Source: M55B112 sp964539395 (GTDB lineage Bacteria > Bacteroidota > Bacteroidia > Bacteroidales > GCA-2748055). Taken from it: a stretch of 64,000 nucleotides of DNA. The notes under the pieces are model-generated. The model worked only from the letters and a program-made list of their open reading frames with translations. It had not been told where the DNA came from and did not search any database. Positions 34,970 to 44,876 of this stretch are shown piece after piece (the stretch's first letter is position 1; each line of letters begins with the position of its first letter). Location: NCBI GenBank assembly GCA_964539395.1, contig CAZIIU010000013.1, forward strand, positions 14,701 through 78,700. Direction: 5' to 3'. A program made the position numbers and the translations under genes.

Positions 34970-35743
34970 ATGAAATCGTTTGGGCAGAAGAAGTTAGTCA
35001 GGAAGATGAACTACATCTCCGATCAGGAAGGAATTATGCACCGTTATCTCAGGGAACAGAACAACTGGGAGGCTCATCTGCAAAATACACAACAATTTAT
35101 ACTCAGCTCCTTCGAAGGCAAAGAGATTAATACACTTGCAGTATTGGGTAGCGGCTGGCTGCTCGATCTTCCCCTTGAAGAGCTTACGACAAAATTCAGT
35201 AAGATTCTTTTAGTTGATGTGTATCATCCTCCCCAGATCGTTAAAAAAACCGCCCCCTATAAAAATGTTTCACTGTTCGAAACAGACATTTCTGGTGGAG
35301 GTATCCAGTTTTGCTGGAACCTTCGAAAGTCGAAGGATGAACATTTCAGCAAATACATTCTGGATGATTTTGATCCAATGCAACCTGAACTGCCGTTCAA
35401 GCCCGATGCCTATATTTCGCTCAACCTGCTAAATCAACTTGATATTCTGTTAATCGACTTTCTGAAAAAGAGAAATGTAAGGATCGTGGATACGGAAATA
35501 AAAGCGTTCAGAAAAACCATTCAACAGTTTCATATTCATTGGATTACACAAATACCTGGTTGCCTGGTCACCGATGTTCGTGAACAGAACAAGGATGAAG
35601 AGGAGCTAACTGAACAGAAACTGGTGTATACAAGCCTTCCCAAAGCAATACGTTCCGAAGAATGGATCTGGGATTTTGACCTCTCAGGGAGCTACAGACC
35701 CGGACTTGAGACACGGATGAAAGTGAAGGCTTTGGAATGGTGA
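34970..35743 (+). CDS. Rossmann/SAM-methyltransferase-like protein of unknown function
   Basis: 257 residues, not confidently recognised. The central segment LAVLGSGWLLDLPLEEL followed by KILLVDVYHPP resembles the glycine loop and acidic second strand of class I SAM-binding folds, and the Pro-rich PELPFKPDAYISLNLLNQL may correspond to the strand-4 region. The C-terminal half is basic and aromatic (FRKTIQQFHIHWITQIPG) with no further motif. ATG 34970 is used; ATG 35006 (MNYISDQEG) is also possible. It lies alone between plsC and parE and is followed by a small terminator-like hairpin. Confidence 0.7.
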   Translation: MKSFGQKKLVRKMNYISDQEGIMHRYLREQNNWEAHLQNTQQFILSSFEGKEINTLAVLGSGWLLDLPLEELTTKFSKILLVDVYHPPQIVKKTAPYKNVSLFETDISGGGIQFCWNLRKSKDEHFSKYILDDFDPMQPELPFKPDAYISLNLLNQLDILLIDFLKKRNVRIVDTEIKAFRKTIQQFHIHWITQIPGCLVTDVREQNKDEEELTEQKLVYTSLPKAIRSEEWIWDFDLSGSYRPGLETRMKVKALEW

Positions 35744-35794
35744 TCTTTCCTGCAACCAATCCCTCGTTGTTGATTTTTTTGTTAATAAATGAAT

Positions 35795-35814
35795 AAGGCT
35801 GTGAGCCTTGTTTT
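35795..35814 (+). terminator. Short terminator-like hairpin
   Basis: AAGGCT (35795-35800), 3-nt loop GTG, AGCCTT (35804-35809), then GTTTT. The stem is short but perfect, and it lies 52 nt after the 34970 gene and before the parE promoter. Confidence 0.45.
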
Positions 35815-35817
35815 AAC

Positions 35818-35825
35818 TATATTTG
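35818..35825 (+). promoter_or_regulatory. Putative -7 promoter element (TATATTTG) of the topoisomerase operon
   Basis: Exact TAnnTTTG match. The expected leader is about 95 nt and ends in an unusually purine-rich ribosome-binding-like stretch (GAGGGGGA, around 35913-35920) before the parE ATG. Confidence 0.45.
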
Positions 35826-35926
35826 CGGTGACTCCGGAAGTCTGCCCGGGATATTGGTATATCGTAAGCATGGCCCGCATACCCGGAGCAGAACCAATTG
35901 TAATTCAATATTGAGGGGGATATAGT

Positions 35927-37765
35927 ATGTCAGCGATTTATTCAGAGGAAAGCATACGCACACTTGACTGGAAGGAGCATATCAGGAAAAGACCTGGAAT
36001 GTACATAGGTAAACTGGGTGATGGCACGTCTCCGGATGATGGTATTTACATCCTTCTGAAAGAGGTCCTGGATAATTCCGTGGATGAATACATGATGGGG
36101 TTCGGGAAGACTATCGAAATCATAATCAATGAAAAGAAGGTAACAGTCCGGGATTATGGCAGGGGCATTCCCCTCGGGAAGGTCCTCGATGTTGCCTCAA
36201 AAATGAATACAGGGGCAAAGTACGATTCCAAAGTTTTTAAAAAGTCCGTAGGATTGAATGGTGTCGGTATCAAGGCCGTTAATGCCCTCTCCTCCAGTTT
36301 TCTCATACAATCGCACCGTGACGGATTTTCCAAGCTGGTCGACTTTCAGCAGGGAAACCTGGTGTCTGACGACAATGAAAAGGCAAGTGAGGAAAAGAAT
36401 GGAACTTCCATTTCATTTGTTCCTGATGAGGAGATGTTCGGGAGCTTCAGCTTTAATGACGAGTATATTGAAAGCATGCTCAGGAACTATACCTACCTGA
36501 ACACGGGTCTTACCATTATATACAACGGGAAAAAATTTATTTCAAAGAACGGGTTAAAGGACCTGCTGAAGGAGAATATGAGCGGGGAGGGTTTGTACCC
36601 GATCATTCACATGAAAAACGGGGATATCGAAGTCGCAATCACCCATGGTAACCAGTACGGCGAAGAGTATTACAGCTTCGTGAACGGACAGCATACCACA
36701 CAGGGGGGAACCCACCTTGCTGCTTTCAGGGAGGGACTTGTAAAAACCATACGTGATTTTTACAAGAAGGATTTCGATCCGTCTGATATAAAAACCTCCA
36801 TTATCGCCGCGGTAAGCATCAAGGTAGAGGAGCCGGTATTTGAATCTCAAACCAAAACCAAACTTGGATCGAGGGACATTGGTCCGAACGGACCAAGCGT
36901 CAGGAACTTCATTATGAATTTTCTCACTTCCAAACTGGATGATTACCTGCATAAACATCCTGATACTACAAACAACCTGCTAAAGAAGATACAGGAAAGT
37001 GAGAGGGAACGAAAAGCGATTTCAGGGATTAAAAAGCTCGCACGTGAGCGTGCAAAAAAAGCCAACCTCCACAATAAGAAGCTGAGAGACTGCAAAGTGC
37101 ACTACAACTCCAGTCATGAAAGAAAAAACGAAACCACGATCTTTATTACCGAGGGCGATTCAGCTTCCGGATCAATCACAAAATCAAGGGATGTAAATAC
37201 CCAGGCCGTATTCAGCCTTCGGGGTAAACCTCTGAACTGCTTCGGACTTACCAAAAAAGTGGTGTACGAAAATGAAGAATTTAATTTGCTTCAGTCTGCA
37301 TTGAACATTGAGGAGGACCTTGAGGGACTGAGGTACAAGAATGTGGTGATCGCCACAGATGCTGATGTGGACGGTATGCATATACGGCTCTTGTTACTCA
37401 CTTTCTTTCTCCAGTTTTTCCCCAACCTGGTCAGAAACAAACACCTGTTCATCCTTCAAACCCCGTTATTCAGGGTACGAAACAAGAAGGTAACCATCTA
37501 TTGCTATTCCGAAGAGGAAAAGGAAAGTGCCATAGAAAAACTGGGGCCAAGTCATGAGATCACCAGGTTCAAAGGGCTTGGGGAAATAAGCCCGGATGAG
37601 TTCAAACATTTTATCGGACCGGAGATCCGGCTCGAACCGGTGAAACTCGGAAAGGAGGATGACATTCACGACATCCTCGAATTCTACATGGGAAAAAATA
37701 CACCCGACCGACAAGACTTTATTATTGAAAGACTGAGGATTGAAGAAGATGTGGTTGCCGTTTAA
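35927..37765 (+). CDS. parE: DNA topoisomerase IV subunit B (type IIA, ATPase subunit)
   Basis: 612 residues. GHKL ATPase domain (RKRPGMYIGKLGDG; LKEVLDNSVDEYMMG with the catalytic Glu and Asn; VRDYGRGIPLGKV; GLNGVGIKAVNALS), transducer domain, and TOPRIM domain (ITEGDSASG with Glu409; ATDADVDGMHI). It decatenates chromosomes together with the A subunit encoded 23 nt downstream. Its length of about 610, shorter than gyrase B, and its coupling to an A subunit with a divergent C-terminus favour topoisomerase IV over gyrase. Confidence 0.93.
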   Translation: MSAIYSEESIRTLDWKEHIRKRPGMYIGKLGDGTSPDDGIYILLKEVLDNSVDEYMMGFGKTIEIIINEKKVTVRDYGRGIPLGKVLDVASKMNTGAKYDSKVFKKSVGLNGVGIKAVNALSSSFLIQSHRDGFSKLVDFQQGNLVSDDNEKASEEKNGTSISFVPDEEMFGSFSFNDEYIESMLRNYTYLNTGLTIIYNGKKFISKNGLKDLLKENMSGEGLYPIIHMKNGDIEVAITHGNQYGEEYYSFVNGQHTTQGGTHLAAFREGLVKTIRDFYKKDFDPSDIKTSIIAAVSIKVEEPVFESQTKTKLGSRDIGPNGPSVRNFIMNFLTSKLDDYLHKHPDTTNNLLKKIQESERERKAISGIKKLARERAKKANLHNKKLRDCKVHYNSSHERKNETTIFITEGDSASGSITKSRDVNTQAVFSLRGKPLNCFGLTKKVVYENEEFNLLQSALNIEEDLEGLRYKNVVIATDADVDGMHIRLLLLTFFLQFFPNLVRNKHLFILQTPLFRVRNKKVTIYCYSEEEKESAIEKLGPSHEITRFKGLGEISPDEFKHFIGPEIRLEPVKLGKEDDIHDILEFYMGKNTPDRQDFIIERLRIEEDVVAV

Positions 37766-37788
37766 CGGCAAAAGAAGAAATCATATCA

Positions 37789-40734
37789 ATGAACGAAGAG
37801 TTATATAACAAAAACAATATACCGGGAGACTTTCAATCAATCGACGGAAACCGGGAAGATGGGCAAAGCGGTGCAAAAATCACACGTCTTACAGGAATGT
37901 ATGAGGATTATTTTATCGACTATGCCTCATATGTCATCCTTGAAAGAGCCGTCCCCAATATCCAGGACGGACTTAAACCCGTTCAGCGTCGCATCCTTCA
38001 CTCAATGAAACGCCTGGATGACGGCAGGTACAACAAAGTGGCTAATATTATCGGCTATACCATGCAGTTCCACCCCCATGGCGATGCATCAATCGGAGAT
38101 GCTCTTGTACAGATGGGACAAAAAGAGTTGCTGATTGATATGCAGGGAAACTGGGGGAATATATTCACAGGCGATGGTTCGGCGGCCCCACGATATATTG
38201 AGGCCAGGCTTTCACATTTTGCCAATGATGTACTCTTTAATCCGAAAACCACTACCTGGAAACTGTCGTACGACGGCAGGAACAAAGAACCACTGACATT
38301 GCCGGTTAAATTCCCCCTGCTTCTTGCACAGGGTGCTGAAGGTATTGCAGTCGGACTCTCGTCAAAGATCCTTCCTCATAATTTTATTGAACTTATCGAT
38401 GCCTCTGTTAAATATCTACAGGGGAAAGAATTTGAACTGTTCCCGGATTTTCCAACTGGCGGGAACGCTGATTTCAGCAAATACAACGATGGTAAGCGGG
38501 GCGGAGTTGTAAAAGTAAGAGCCAAAATAGAGAAGACCGATAAAAAAACCCTCGTGATAAGGGACCTTCCTTTCGGCAAAACTACAGGTACCCTGATCGA
38601 CTCTATTATTAAAGCCAATGAAAAGGGTAAGATAAAAATTAAAAAGATCGACGATAATACGGCAGAATTCGTAGAGATCATGATCCAACTTGCTCCGAAT
38701 ATCTCGTCCGACAAAACAATTGACGCCCTGTATGCCTTCACGGACTGCGAAGTGTCGATCTCGCCAAACTGTTGTGTGATTGAAGATGATAAGCCCAGGT
38801 TCATCGGCGTAAGCGAAGTGCTGAAGCACAACACAGAAAGCACAAAATCACTGCTGAAGGCAGAATTGGAAATCCGGCTGTCGGAACTGGAAGAAAACTG
38901 GCACATGTCGTCGCTCGAAAAAATCTTTATTGAGGAACGTATATACCGCGATATCGAAGAGTGTGAAACATGGGAATCCGTGCTTGAAGCGATCGATAAA
39001 GGACTTGAACCCTTCAAAAAACTCCTGGTCAGGGAGGTGACAACGGAGGATATTATCAGGCTCACCGAAATTAAGATTAAAAGAATCTCCAGGTTCGATG
39101 TTAAGAAAGCCGATGAGTTAATAAAAGGAATAGAGGATGAGATTAAGCAGGTGAAACACAACCTGGCCAACCTGGTAGACTACACGATTGATTATTTCAG
39201 AAACATTAAGAAAAAGCACGGCAAAGGAAAGGAGAGAAAAACCGAAATCCGTAACTTCGAAAATATTGTTGCATCAAAAGTGGTCGCTGCAAATGAGAAA
39301 CTATATGTGAACCGCGTCGATGGATTTATCGGTACGGGATTAAGAAAGGATGAATATGTGTGCGACTGTTCAGATATTGACGATATCATTGTCTTCCTCA
39401 AGGACGGCACCTATGTGGTGAATAAGGTGGCCGAAAAACTCTTTGTAGGAAAGAATATTATGTATGTGGCCGTTTTTAAACGTGACGACAGGAGAACCAT
39501 CTACAATGTGATTTACTACGACGGAAACTCGGGACATACAATGATGAAGCGCTGCCCGATAACCGGCGTAACCAGGGAAAAGACCTATAATATCGGCAGG
39601 GAGCATCCGCATACACGTATTCTCTATATGACCGCAAATCCTAATGGCGAAGCAGAAACGGTAAAGGTAAGTCTGAAGCCCAGGCCACGACTGAAAAAAA
39701 CCTTATTTGAAATGGATTTCAGCGAACTGGCTATCAAAGGTCGAAGTGCGGCAGGGAACATTCTTACAAAATATGCGATCCATAAAATCACAATGAAAGA
39801 GAAGGGCCTCTCCACACTGGGAGGAAGAAAAATATGGTTCGATGAGGATGTTAACAGACTAAACGCTGATGCCCGGGGAATATTCCTGGGTGAATTCTCC
39901 GGCGATGATCAGCTGCTGGTAATCACTAAATCGGGTGCATTCAGAATCACCAGCTTCGACCTCTCAAACCATTTTGAGAATGACCTGTTAATCATTGAAA
40001 AATTCAGACCATCAAAGATCTGGTCAGTTGCCTATTACGATGCAGAGCAGGATTACTATTATATCAAAAGGTTCCATATCGAACCAACTGAAAAACTTAC
40101 AAGTTTCATTGGCGATCATCCTGATTCAAGGTTAATACAGATTATGGAGGTGGAATACCCGCGGCTTGAGCTGAAGTTTGGAGGAAAAAACAAGGACCGA
40201 AACCCCGAGATCATTGAAGTTGCTGAGTATATAGGTGTTAAAAGCTTCAGGGCCAGAGGAAAACGACTATCCAATTATGAGGTAAAAGTAATCGAACAAT
40301 TGGAGCCGCTCACTCAGGATAAGAAACAGGTAAATGAGGAAGTTAGGGCATTCGAAACTAAAGAGGATGCAAATGCCTTACTTGAAGCAGAAAAATCCAG
40401 ATCTGCAGAAGATCCGGCAGAAACACCATCGGATATGAATAATGATGCACCAGGGAAGCGGTCCCAAGGTGAAGAAAACAGTCGACCGGTAAAAAATGAT
40501 CCGGAAAAACGAAAAGAGAGTCCTGATAAAAAAACTCCTTTGAAAGGTAAAAAGGCTCCTTCGGACAAACAAATTCCGGATGATGTGCCATTGGAAATTG
40601 TGGATCCGGGTGAAGAAAAGGGTAAAAAAACGGGGAAAGCTTCCGGCACAGTCAAAAAGACTGATGGTCTGAAACCGGCAAAAAAACCGGCCGGCGATAA
40701 AGAATCCAATGGCCAGATGAAGCTGGAACTGTAA
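37789..40734 (+). CDS. parC: DNA topoisomerase IV subunit A with long charged tail
   Basis: 981 residues. Winged-helix/tower region with DGLKPVQRRILHSM, HPHGDASIGDA, and the catalytic Tyr136 in APRYIEARL. A six-bladed pinwheel-like C-terminal domain follows (VNKVAEKLFVGKNI, GVTREKTYNIG), and from about residue 850 a low-complexity Lys/Glu/Pro/Asp-rich tail ending in QMKLEL. The canonical GyrA-box QRRGGKG is not seen, supporting topoisomerase IV. The residue matching the quinolone-contacting Ser83 of E. coli GyrA is Ala100, while the Asp87 equivalent is kept. Co-transcribed with parE. Confidence 0.93.
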   Translation: MNEELYNKNNIPGDFQSIDGNREDGQSGAKITRLTGMYEDYFIDYASYVILERAVPNIQDGLKPVQRRILHSMKRLDDGRYNKVANIIGYTMQFHPHGDASIGDALVQMGQKELLIDMQGNWGNIFTGDGSAAPRYIEARLSHFANDVLFNPKTTTWKLSYDGRNKEPLTLPVKFPLLLAQGAEGIAVGLSSKILPHNFIELIDASVKYLQGKEFELFPDFPTGGNADFSKYNDGKRGGVVKVRAKIEKTDKKTLVIRDLPFGKTTGTLIDSIIKANEKGKIKIKKIDDNTAEFVEIMIQLAPNISSDKTIDALYAFTDCEVSISPNCCVIEDDKPRFIGVSEVLKHNTESTKSLLKAELEIRLSELEENWHMSSLEKIFIEERIYRDIEECETWESVLEAIDKGLEPFKKLLVREVTTEDIIRLTEIKIKRISRFDVKKADELIKGIEDEIKQVKHNLANLVDYTIDYFRNIKKKHGKGKERKTEIRNFENIVASKVVAANEKLYVNRVDGFIGTGLRKDEYVCDCSDIDDIIVFLKDGTYVVNKVAEKLFVGKNIMYVAVFKRDDRRTIYNVIYYDGNSGHTMMKRCPITGVTREKTYNIGREHPHTRILYMTANPNGEAETVKVSLKPRPRLKKTLFEMDFSELAIKGRSAAGNILTKYAIHKITMKEKGLSTLGGRKIWFDEDVNRLNADARGIFLGEFSGDDQLLVITKSGAFRITSFDLSNHFENDLLIIEKFRPSKIWSVAYYDAEQDYYYIKRFHIEPTEKLTSFIGDHPDSRLIQIMEVEYPRLELKFGGKNKDRNPEIIEVAEYIGVKSFRARGKRLSNYEVKVIEQLEPLTQDKKQVNEEVRAFETKEDANALLEAEKSRSAEDPAETPSDMNNDAPGKRSQGEENSRPVKNDPEKRKESPDKKTPLKGKKAPSDKQIPDDVPLEIVDPGEEKGKKTGKASGTVKKTDGLKPAKKPAGDKESNGQMKLEL

Positions 40735-40806
40735 CTGCAATCATTTGGTGAAGGATAAGTTCTGTAGAAATATCATTAACAGGTCAATAAATTAATCCGG
40801 AAACAG

Positions 40807-41319
40807 ATGCATACACGTATCTTTCTATTGGGCTTCATGGGATCCGGAAAAAGTACACACGGAAGGTCAATTGCAAAGATGATGGGCTATTCCTTCGTGG
40901 ATATGGACCGGTGGATAGAGGAATTCACCGGAATGAACATACCTGAAATATTTAATACGCATGGGGAGCAGTTTTTCAGAATGCAGGAACGCAACGCCAT
41001 TAAAGAACTCAGTAAAATGGAACGGGTTATTATCGCCACCGGGGGTGGTACTCCCTGTTATGGAGAAAACATGGAACTGTTGAAAAAATCAGGACTCACC
41101 ATCTACCTGAAACTTTCACCGGAGGTGCTTCTAAGCAGACTAAGACTATCGAAAAACAAGCGGCCACTCCTCAATGGTAAAAGCGAGGAGGAGATACAAA
41201 AAACAATCGAAGAGTTACTTCAGCAGCGTGAACCATTCTATGCCTGTGCAGATATGATCATTGACGGACTCGAAAGTGTGAATGAACGCGTTGTCAATGC
41301 CATTCAGAGGTATCATTAA
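40807..41319 (+). CDS. aroK: Shikimate kinase
   Basis: 170 residues. Phosphorylates shikimate in chorismate synthesis. Walker A GFMGSGKSTHG at the N-terminus, the shikimate-binding Asp in FVDMDRWIEE, FFRMQERNAIKEL, the ATGGGTPCY segment and the LID RLRLSKNKRPLL. It follows parC by 72 nt on the same strand and may share its transcript. It ends convergent with cydC. Confidence 0.95.
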   Translation: MHTRIFLLGFMGSGKSTHGRSIAKMMGYSFVDMDRWIEEFTGMNIPEIFNTHGEQFFRMQERNAIKELSKMERVIIATGGGTPCYGENMELLKKSGLTIYLKLSPEVLLSRLRLSKNKRPLLNGKSEEEIQKTIEELLQQREPFYACADMIIDGLESVNERVVNAIQRYH

Positions 41320-41421
41320 ACAGAAGGACCACTCAGACTCCTTATAAATCCTGCAAAACTTTCTGGACATTGAACAATGCCACGAAATTGTGAGGAAGTA
41401 CCGGTTTAATAAGGTAGCCGG

Positions 41422-43128
41422 CTAAGGAAAGACAATCTGATATTCCATCATCGTGGAGTAATAGGAATTCCCCTTAAGAAGTTGGGAATGTGTGCCTTCT
41501 CCAATAATCCGGCCACTGTGCATTACAAGTACCTGGTCCATCTTTTCCATATCCAGTAAACGGTGTGTAACCATAATCACAGTTCGTTCCCTGGTTGCTG
41601 CCCTGATAATGTCAAGTATATTTCTCTCGGTATTTACATCCAGGTTAGCAGTTGGTTCATCCAGAATCCATATCGGGGCATCTTTCAGCAGCGCCCTCGC
41701 CAGGGCCATTAATCTTCGTTCACCTCCTGAGAGACGTGTTCCAAAGCTTCCGGGGTTGATATCTAGATTCTCACTAAAGCTCCCAAGCCCTGTTTTTTCA
41801 AGCACCTCTCTTAATTGCTGATCAGTAGCAGAAGGATCTGCAAGCAGCAGGTTTTCACGCAGGGATCTGTTAAAAATATATGCATCCTGTGATACTACCG
41901 AGAAAAAAGAACGAAGTTCCTCCACATTATAATGCCTTATATCGGAATCTTGCAAAAGGATCTTTCCTGCCTGTGGATCCCAGAAACGCAACATAAGGCT
42001 AACCAGGGTACTTTTTCCGCTTCCGGTTGGTCCCACGATGGCAGTTTTTGACTGTTGTCTGACTGTAAAATTAATATCACGCAAATAGATGGATTCGGAT
42101 TCGTATGAAAAAGATACATGCCTGAAACTAAGATCGGACTTACTGGAAGTTTTCCGGGTAGCTGGCGGATCAGTATCTTCCAGGGAACTTTCAGTAATGG
42201 CCTGGATACGGGCGGCTGATTCCTGATAGTCCTCCAGATGCAGGAAGCCATTGCCAAGGTTTTGAACCGCCTCGAAGCTGCTCAGTACTCCCAGGGTAAG
42301 CATGGCAAGCATCACACCGGGAATTTGATCGGCCATTACAAGCGGAATGGCCAACACCAATACTGCAAACATCCCCATATAGGTCACAAGAATGTGCAGA
42401 CCTTCAACCATTCCAGTCAGGCCCGCATTGCTGCGGTGGATCGTATCTATCTGCCGCTGAAGACCGGTCACCTCTTCAGCAGTTTTTTGTTTTTGCCCAA
42501 GCCATATTAAATCCTGCAATCCCATCAACCTGTCGACAAAATAGGATTTCATTTCCGATTTTAACCCTATGTCCTTACTTCCCATGCCTTTTGCCAGGCG
42601 TATCGCCAGCAGGGGGACAGCTATTCCGCCCAAGGCAAGAAACAGCAAAGTAACTATGGCCAGTCCCGGGTCAAAAAACCATAACCCGGTAAAAGTGAGA
42701 AACGAAATCACAAATGCCGCTAAAGCCGGAGACAAGACTCGCAAAAATGCATTTTGCAATAAATCAATATTACCCACCAGGCTGGCAAGAAGGTCACCCG
42801 ATTTGCGTCCCATCATCCATACCTGGGAAAGTGAATCGAGTTTGCGGTAAAGCTGACTCCGCATCTCTGATAGAATCCTGAAAACAAGGTCGTGGGAAAC
42901 CAATCGCTCAGTATATCTCACAACAGCCCTGGAAATTCCGAAAAACCGGACAGCGGCCGTCACAATAAAAAGGTCAACCAGCATAGGCCTTTGTGCAGCA
43001 CGTGAAATAAGGTATCCTGAGGTGCTCAATAATCCAATCCCTGTGGCAATTGTTGCTATAGCCAGCGCTATTGCCCCGGCAAATTGCAGCTTATGCCCCT
43101 TCATATATAACCATAAAAACCGCATCAT
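41422..43128 (-). CDS. cydC: Thiol reductant/heme ABC exporter subunit CydC
   Basis: 568 residues: six N-terminal transmembrane helices fused to an ABC ATPase with Walker A GPTGSGKST, signature LSGGERRLMALARALL and Walker B IWILDEPTANLD. Forms a heterodimer with CydD that is needed for assembly of cytochrome bd, exporting thiols or handling heme. Its ATG overlaps the cydD stop by 4 nt (ATGA), behind a strong GGAGGTGA ribosome-binding sequence. Last gene of cydABDC. Confidence 0.93.
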   Translation of the reverse strand: MMRFLWLYMKGHKLQFAGAIALAIATIATGIGLLSTSGYLISRAAQRPMLVDLFIVTAAVRFFGISRAVVRYTERLVSHDLVFRILSEMRSQLYRKLDSLSQVWMMGRKSGDLLASLVGNIDLLQNAFLRVLSPALAAFVISFLTFTGLWFFDPGLAIVTLLFLALGGIAVPLLAIRLAKGMGSKDIGLKSEMKSYFVDRLMGLQDLIWLGQKQKTAEEVTGLQRQIDTIHRSNAGLTGMVEGLHILVTYMGMFAVLVLAIPLVMADQIPGVMLAMLTLGVLSSFEAVQNLGNGFLHLEDYQESAARIQAITESSLEDTDPPATRKTSSKSDLSFRHVSFSYESESIYLRDINFTVRQQSKTAIVGPTGSGKSTLVSLMLRFWDPQAGKILLQDSDIRHYNVEELRSFFSVVSQDAYIFNRSLRENLLLADPSATDQQLREVLEKTGLGSFSENLDINPGSFGTRLSGGERRLMALARALLKDAPIWILDEPTANLDVNTERNILDIIRAATRERTVIMVTHRLLDMEKMDQVLVMHSGRIIGEGTHSQLLKGNSYYSTMMEYQIVFP

Positions 43129-44876
43129 AATTCACCTCCGCTTCCAGGTGTTTGCATGAACCCGGCATAGATGCCATTTTTGGCAATCAGGCTATCGTTG
43201 GTTCCGGTTTCAACGATCTGCCCATTATTGAAAACCATGATTTTACCTGCCCTGTAAATGGTTTTTAATCGGTGTGCAATGATCAAAGTAGTGCGGTCCC
43301 TAAAGAGTTCCTCCGTAGCACGGGCAATCAGCTCTTCACTCTCCGGGTCAAGGTGAGAGCTGGGTTCGTCCAGGACAATTACAGCGGCATTTTTAAGGAA
43401 GGCTCTCGCGATGGCCAGGCGCTGCTTTTCACCACTACTTAATCTTGCGGCATTTTCTATTAGTTGAGTGTTGTAACCTTGGGGCAGACCCATTATAAAG
43501 TCGTGCGCCCCGGCTTTTCTGCAAGCTGCTGAAACCTGCTCCATGCTTGCTTCCGAATTGGACAACTGAAGATTTTCCAGCACGCTCATATTAAAAAAAT
43601 GCGGATGCTGAGATACATATGCAATAATCCGGTTTCTTTCCTCTTCGGGAATCTCATCAGCAGGAACCCCGTTAAATAGTATGCGTCCCGCATCTGGCTT
43701 TAATAAGCCCATCAGGAGGAAGGAGAAAGTTGTCTTTCCCGAACCGGTGTGGCCAACTACCGCGGATAGTTTCCCAGGTTCAATACAACAATTAATCTGG
43801 TGCAAAGCCGGATGTGTTGTGTCAGGGTAAGAATAATCCACATTTACAAAATCGATTTGCACATTTTCACCGGGGAGTTTAAACTCCGATGCAGAAATCA
43901 TCTGTTCCGACCCCGAATCCAGAATCTCAAACATCTTTTTTGCTGCAGATACCCCCTCCATCCCTGAGTGATGATGCTGACCAAGTGCACGGAAGGGGAG
44001 GTAAAATTCCGGCGCCAATAACAGAACCAAAAGTCCATCCTGATAAACCATCATGCCTTCTATCAACCGTATACCTACCTGCAGCGCCACCATGGCAATG
44101 CTTACGCTGGCAGCCAGCTCCAATACCATTCCCGAAAGGAAGGCCACCCTGAGTACCTTCATGGTGATTTCCCGAAAACTATCACTTACCCTGGAAACTG
44201 CCTCAGCCTCTTCGCGGTTTCTATTAAAGATTTTCAATGTCTTAATCCCATGCAGCACATCGAGAAAATGGGCCGACATAGTGCTCATCTCATTCCACTG
44301 CTTATTGGTGAGCTTGCCAGCCCAGGTGCCGACTAACCACATAAAAAACAGTATCAGGGGAGCTGTAACAAATAAAATAAGGCCACTCATCCAATCGTAG
44401 AAAAAGGAAAATACAATGATAGTCACCGGTAAAACCCCAATATGAATGATAGAAGGAATATACCTGGTGTAGTAATCATCAAGCTTTTCATCCCCCTCGG
44501 TCAACAGGTTTACAAGTTCCCCGGTTTTTTGCTCTCGGCTGTAGGAGGGCCCCGCATTGAGCAATCGGCCAAAAAGCCTTAGTCGTAAAGCGGACCTAAT
44601 CTTTATTGCACTATGCTGCGCTAACCTTTCCCTGATCCACACCAACAAGGCCCTGGCAACAATAGAGCCTGCCAACAGGTATAGAAGATGATTTTCCGGA
44701 GCAGTGTTCAGTATGAAAACGTCATTGATAACCAGGCTGAGCAACAACATTTGCAAAACAATGACCACAGTGGTCAAGAAACTCAGCAGTGAGAGAGTAA
44801 GCAAAAATCCGGGTATGTCATTTGCCAGTCTAAATAACCGCCTATGAATACTATCACTACTCCCTGGGTATTGCAT
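43125..44876 (-). CDS. cydD: Thiol reductant/heme ABC exporter subunit CydD
   Basis: 583 residues from ATG 44876; a GTG immediately before it at 44879 is the longest-frame start. Six transmembrane helices and an ABC ATPase with Walker A GHTGSGKTT, signature LSSGEKQRLAIARAFL and Walker B VIVLDEPSSHLD. The segment LLAPEFYLPFRALGQHHHSG is typical of CydD. It overlaps the end of cydB by 20 nt. With CydC it supports cytochrome bd maturation. Confidence 0.92.
   Translation of the reverse strand: MQYPGSSDSIHRRLFRLANDIPGFLLTLSLLSFLTTVVIVLQMLLLSLVINDVFILNTAPENHLLYLLAGSIVARALLVWIRERLAQHSAIKIRSALRLRLFGRLLNAGPSYSREQKTGELVNLLTEGDEKLDDYYTRYIPSIIHIGVLPVTIIVFSFFYDWMSGLILFVTAPLILFFMWLVGTWAGKLTNKQWNEMSTMSAHFLDVLHGIKTLKIFNRNREEAEAVSRVSDSFREITMKVLRVAFLSGMVLELAASVSIAMVALQVGIRLIEGMMVYQDGLLVLLLAPEFYLPFRALGQHHHSGMEGVSAAKKMFEILDSGSEQMISASEFKLPGENVQIDFVNVDYSYPDTTHPALHQINCCIEPGKLSAVVGHTGSGKTTFSFLLMGLLKPDAGRILFNGVPADEIPEEERNRIIAYVSQHPHFFNMSVLENLQLSNSEASMEQVSAACRKAGAHDFIMGLPQGYNTQLIENAARLSSGEKQRLAIARAFLKNAAVIVLDEPSSHLDPESEELIARATEELFRDRTTLIIAHRLKTIYRAGKIMVFNNGQIVETGTNDSLIAKNGIYAGFMQTPGSGGEL

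Noticed and set aside
38376..39170. 264-codon open frame on the minus strand inside parC
   Set aside because: Ser/Ile/Leu-rich product with no motif, fully antisense to conserved parC codons; a shadow frame.
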